DNA of 64,000 nt from the NCBI GenBank assembly GCA_023052935.1, contig CM041294.1:42803736-42867735 (forward strand). The letters run 5' to 3'. This document shows positions 62,277 to 64,000 of the stretch, in pieces. The notes beneath the pieces are model-generated. The model was not told the DNA's origin, made no database searches, and saw only the letters and a list, made by a program, of their open reading frames with translations. The DNA is from Piezodorus guildinii (taxonomy: Eukaryota; Arthropoda; Insecta; Hemiptera; Pentatomidae). How positions within the stretch are numbered: position 1 is the first letter of the stretch; each line of letters begins with the position of its first letter. The position numbers were made by a program, and so were the translations under genes.

Positions 62277-64000
62277 AAAAAAAAATGTACACTATCAAGA
62301 AAAAGAATTATTCAATATCAGTTCTCTTAATTATTTTAACCTGAATAAATCGAAATTTATAGCATATTACGCATTACAAAAAGAAAAGTATGTTTGCCAA
62401 TTATCCGTAAAATTTTAAAATCAATGATTTTAGTGATATAAAAGAATTGTATGTCTTTTATTTTACTTTTTTATACTTCTTATTTTTATTTACTTTTGTA
62501 TAAACTTTATTTCAAAAACTATTTAAATGGAAATATTAAACTTAACAAAGATGTTATAAATACGCGTCTTGTCGCAGGATAGTATGCGTAGAAATAAATG
62601 CACCCATTTAGTATTATTTTAAAGTGGAAACCCAGAAACACATTAACAAAATCAGAAAACATATTACCGTGAGTTTCAGAAGGAATAGAATCATACAATG
62701 GTTACTGCAGTGGTGATTGAGTCAGTAATAAATCACTAAGAACCAGATTGCGTGTCCAAACGGCCTCTTTTGTTTAAAAAGGGACTGGCTAAGTAATGTT
62801 TTCATGTCAAAAAGTCATATGGGCTAGGAAATAGCAGAATCATAGCAATAATTTGGGTATTTAAACAGTTACATGAATGACTTTTAAGTAAAAAGTTCAG
62901 TAGGACTAGTTCAGAATGGAAGAAATTTAAATTATTTCAAGTTCGATTAGCTTGGTATTCTTGAAGCCAGTTTAAATAATAATAATTAATTCTTTATTTA
63001 TTCTGGGACTAGACCCTTTAGAATAATATTACAATAAAATAAAAATAAAAACATAGGCGCCTTAGAGTACAAAAACGAACAAAACAACAGAAATTACATT
63101 ATATAATATTAAAAATAAATTAAGAAGCAATCTCAAATAATAATATTGACAATTTTGACTAGATAATAAACAAAATAAGAGATATGCACATATATAAAAT
63201 GCTCATAAAAAGAAAATTGAGTGATTTTTTCTGTTTAAATAATATATTAATAACTATTTGTACTCTTGATGTAACTCGGATCGAAATTTGACGATAGTTA
63301 CAATTCAGAAAATTAATGAAAAATATTTTTTGTTATATAATATTTATCGCAAGGACCTACCGTTTAGGATTTATATTAGTTCCAATATAAAGAAAACTCA
63401 CATTTTGCTTAGCTTTATTTAATCGTGGGGCTTTATTGACACGCTCAGTGTCCAAAAAGCTATTTCCGTATATAACTTTGTCGCTAGGGCCTGGCGTGTT
63501 GAAGATTTACAGGTTTTAATGAAAAACATTAGGTTTTGACTGCATTCTTTTTATATTGTTGCATCATTTTTGACACGTTTTGCTTTGTTGATGTTGGTGT
63601 TGATAATAAATTGAGTAGCTAGAACCATCATTTTGAAGCTAGATTGATTTCAATGAAAAAAGTCACCAATGTACCAATATCTATTTCCGTATTTAGTTCT
63701 TATAATTGACATAGTCATATCCACATACTCGGATTTTTTTTGTAAATTATTGAAAAATATCTATAAAGAAAAAAATAACATCGTACATATTTTTAGATAT
63801 TAACCGAAATATAAAAACCGGTAGCAATAAATATAATTTTCAATAGATACATAGTCATATAGGAATGTCAGATATGATGCGGCAGATAGTTCTGCCGGGA
63901 AAAACAAGCTGCAAAAGAAAATGCTTAAGTACCTCTCCAAGATTTTTTTAAAATGTCTACAGAAAGAACCATCCAGGAATAGAAAGATAGTATGACTGGG
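62277..64000. other. AT-rich flank of unit 2 and unique right edge
   Basis: No gene seen. From about 62712 it is a diverged, indel-rich version of 55245-56388. After 63749 the sequence is unique; a perfect small hairpin CGGCAGA-TAGT-TCTGCCG lies at about 63880-63897. Confidence 0.55.

Larger units (their letters stand above)
56389..63749. repeat. tandem duplication, unit 2
   Basis: Begins in mid-integrase (joined to AAATTA of the unit-1 flank at 56388/56389 with almost no microhomology) and ends at about 63749, where the unit-1-like flank gives way to unique sequence (TTGAAAAATATC). Confidence 0.88.

Noticed and set aside
1..64000. CRISPR array, bacterial operon or phage-like system
   Set aside because: All direct repeats found are microsatellites, LTRs, SINEs or duplication units; no regular spacer structure and no prokaryotic gene organisation.

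Overview
The window is eukaryotic and very AT-rich. It has long A/T runs, (TA)n and (CA)n microsatellites, tRNA-derived SINEs, several LINE clades, mariner and hAT remnants, and gypsy-type LTR retrotransposons. Together these suggest an invertebrate, most likely an arthropod; I cannot tell hemipteran from chelicerate or another group. There are no operons, no CRISPR array and no convincing free-standing tRNA or rRNA gene.

Layout. 1-6.4 kb is AT-rich spacer with two MITE-like inverted-repeat elements (804-1205, 5421-5943) and one complete SINE (4827-5104). 6.6-7.5 kb holds the only candidate host gene: an intronless multi-pass membrane protein of unknown family, split over two overlapping frames by a -1 shift. 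8-16 kb is spacer with RTE-like LINE debris, a Penelope-like inverted structure with hammerhead-like cores (12.75-13.2 kb) and SINEs. 16.9-21 kb is a cluster of DNA transposons: a hAT C-terminal remnant, an internally deleted mariner, a mariner core fragment between direct repeats, and a nearly complete cecropia-type (Hsmar1-like) mariner with TIRs and TA target duplication. 21-31 kb carries SINEs and two unclassified repeat families (called X and Y here), including a ~2-kb head-to-head palindrome of family X.

32.5-37.6 kb is one full-length Jockey-type LINE (J1) with ORF1, an overlapping ORF2 and a 12-bp target-site duplication. ORF2 is broken by one frameshift and one nonsense codon. Older J1 and J2 fragments lie at 13.3, 28.0, 42.7 and 44.9 kb.

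47.6-63.75 kb is a gypsy-lineage array sitting in (TA)n. One long element (gag, protease, RT, RNase H, integrase, no env) and one internally deleted element share a central LTR. This block, plus a flank carrying an I-clade LINE 3' end, is then tandemly duplicated with a 7.47-kb period. The copies are nearly identical for ~6.3 kb and then abruptly diverge over the last ~1 kb. Small indels make all reading frames beyond gag defective.

Most coding capacity is therefore parasitic and decayed. The observations most worth a second look are the frameshifted membrane-protein gene with an in-phase C_CCA_AAG heptamer, the in-frame UGA between gag and protease, the hammerhead-like inverted structure, the family-X palindrome, and the duplication whose divergence is so uneven.
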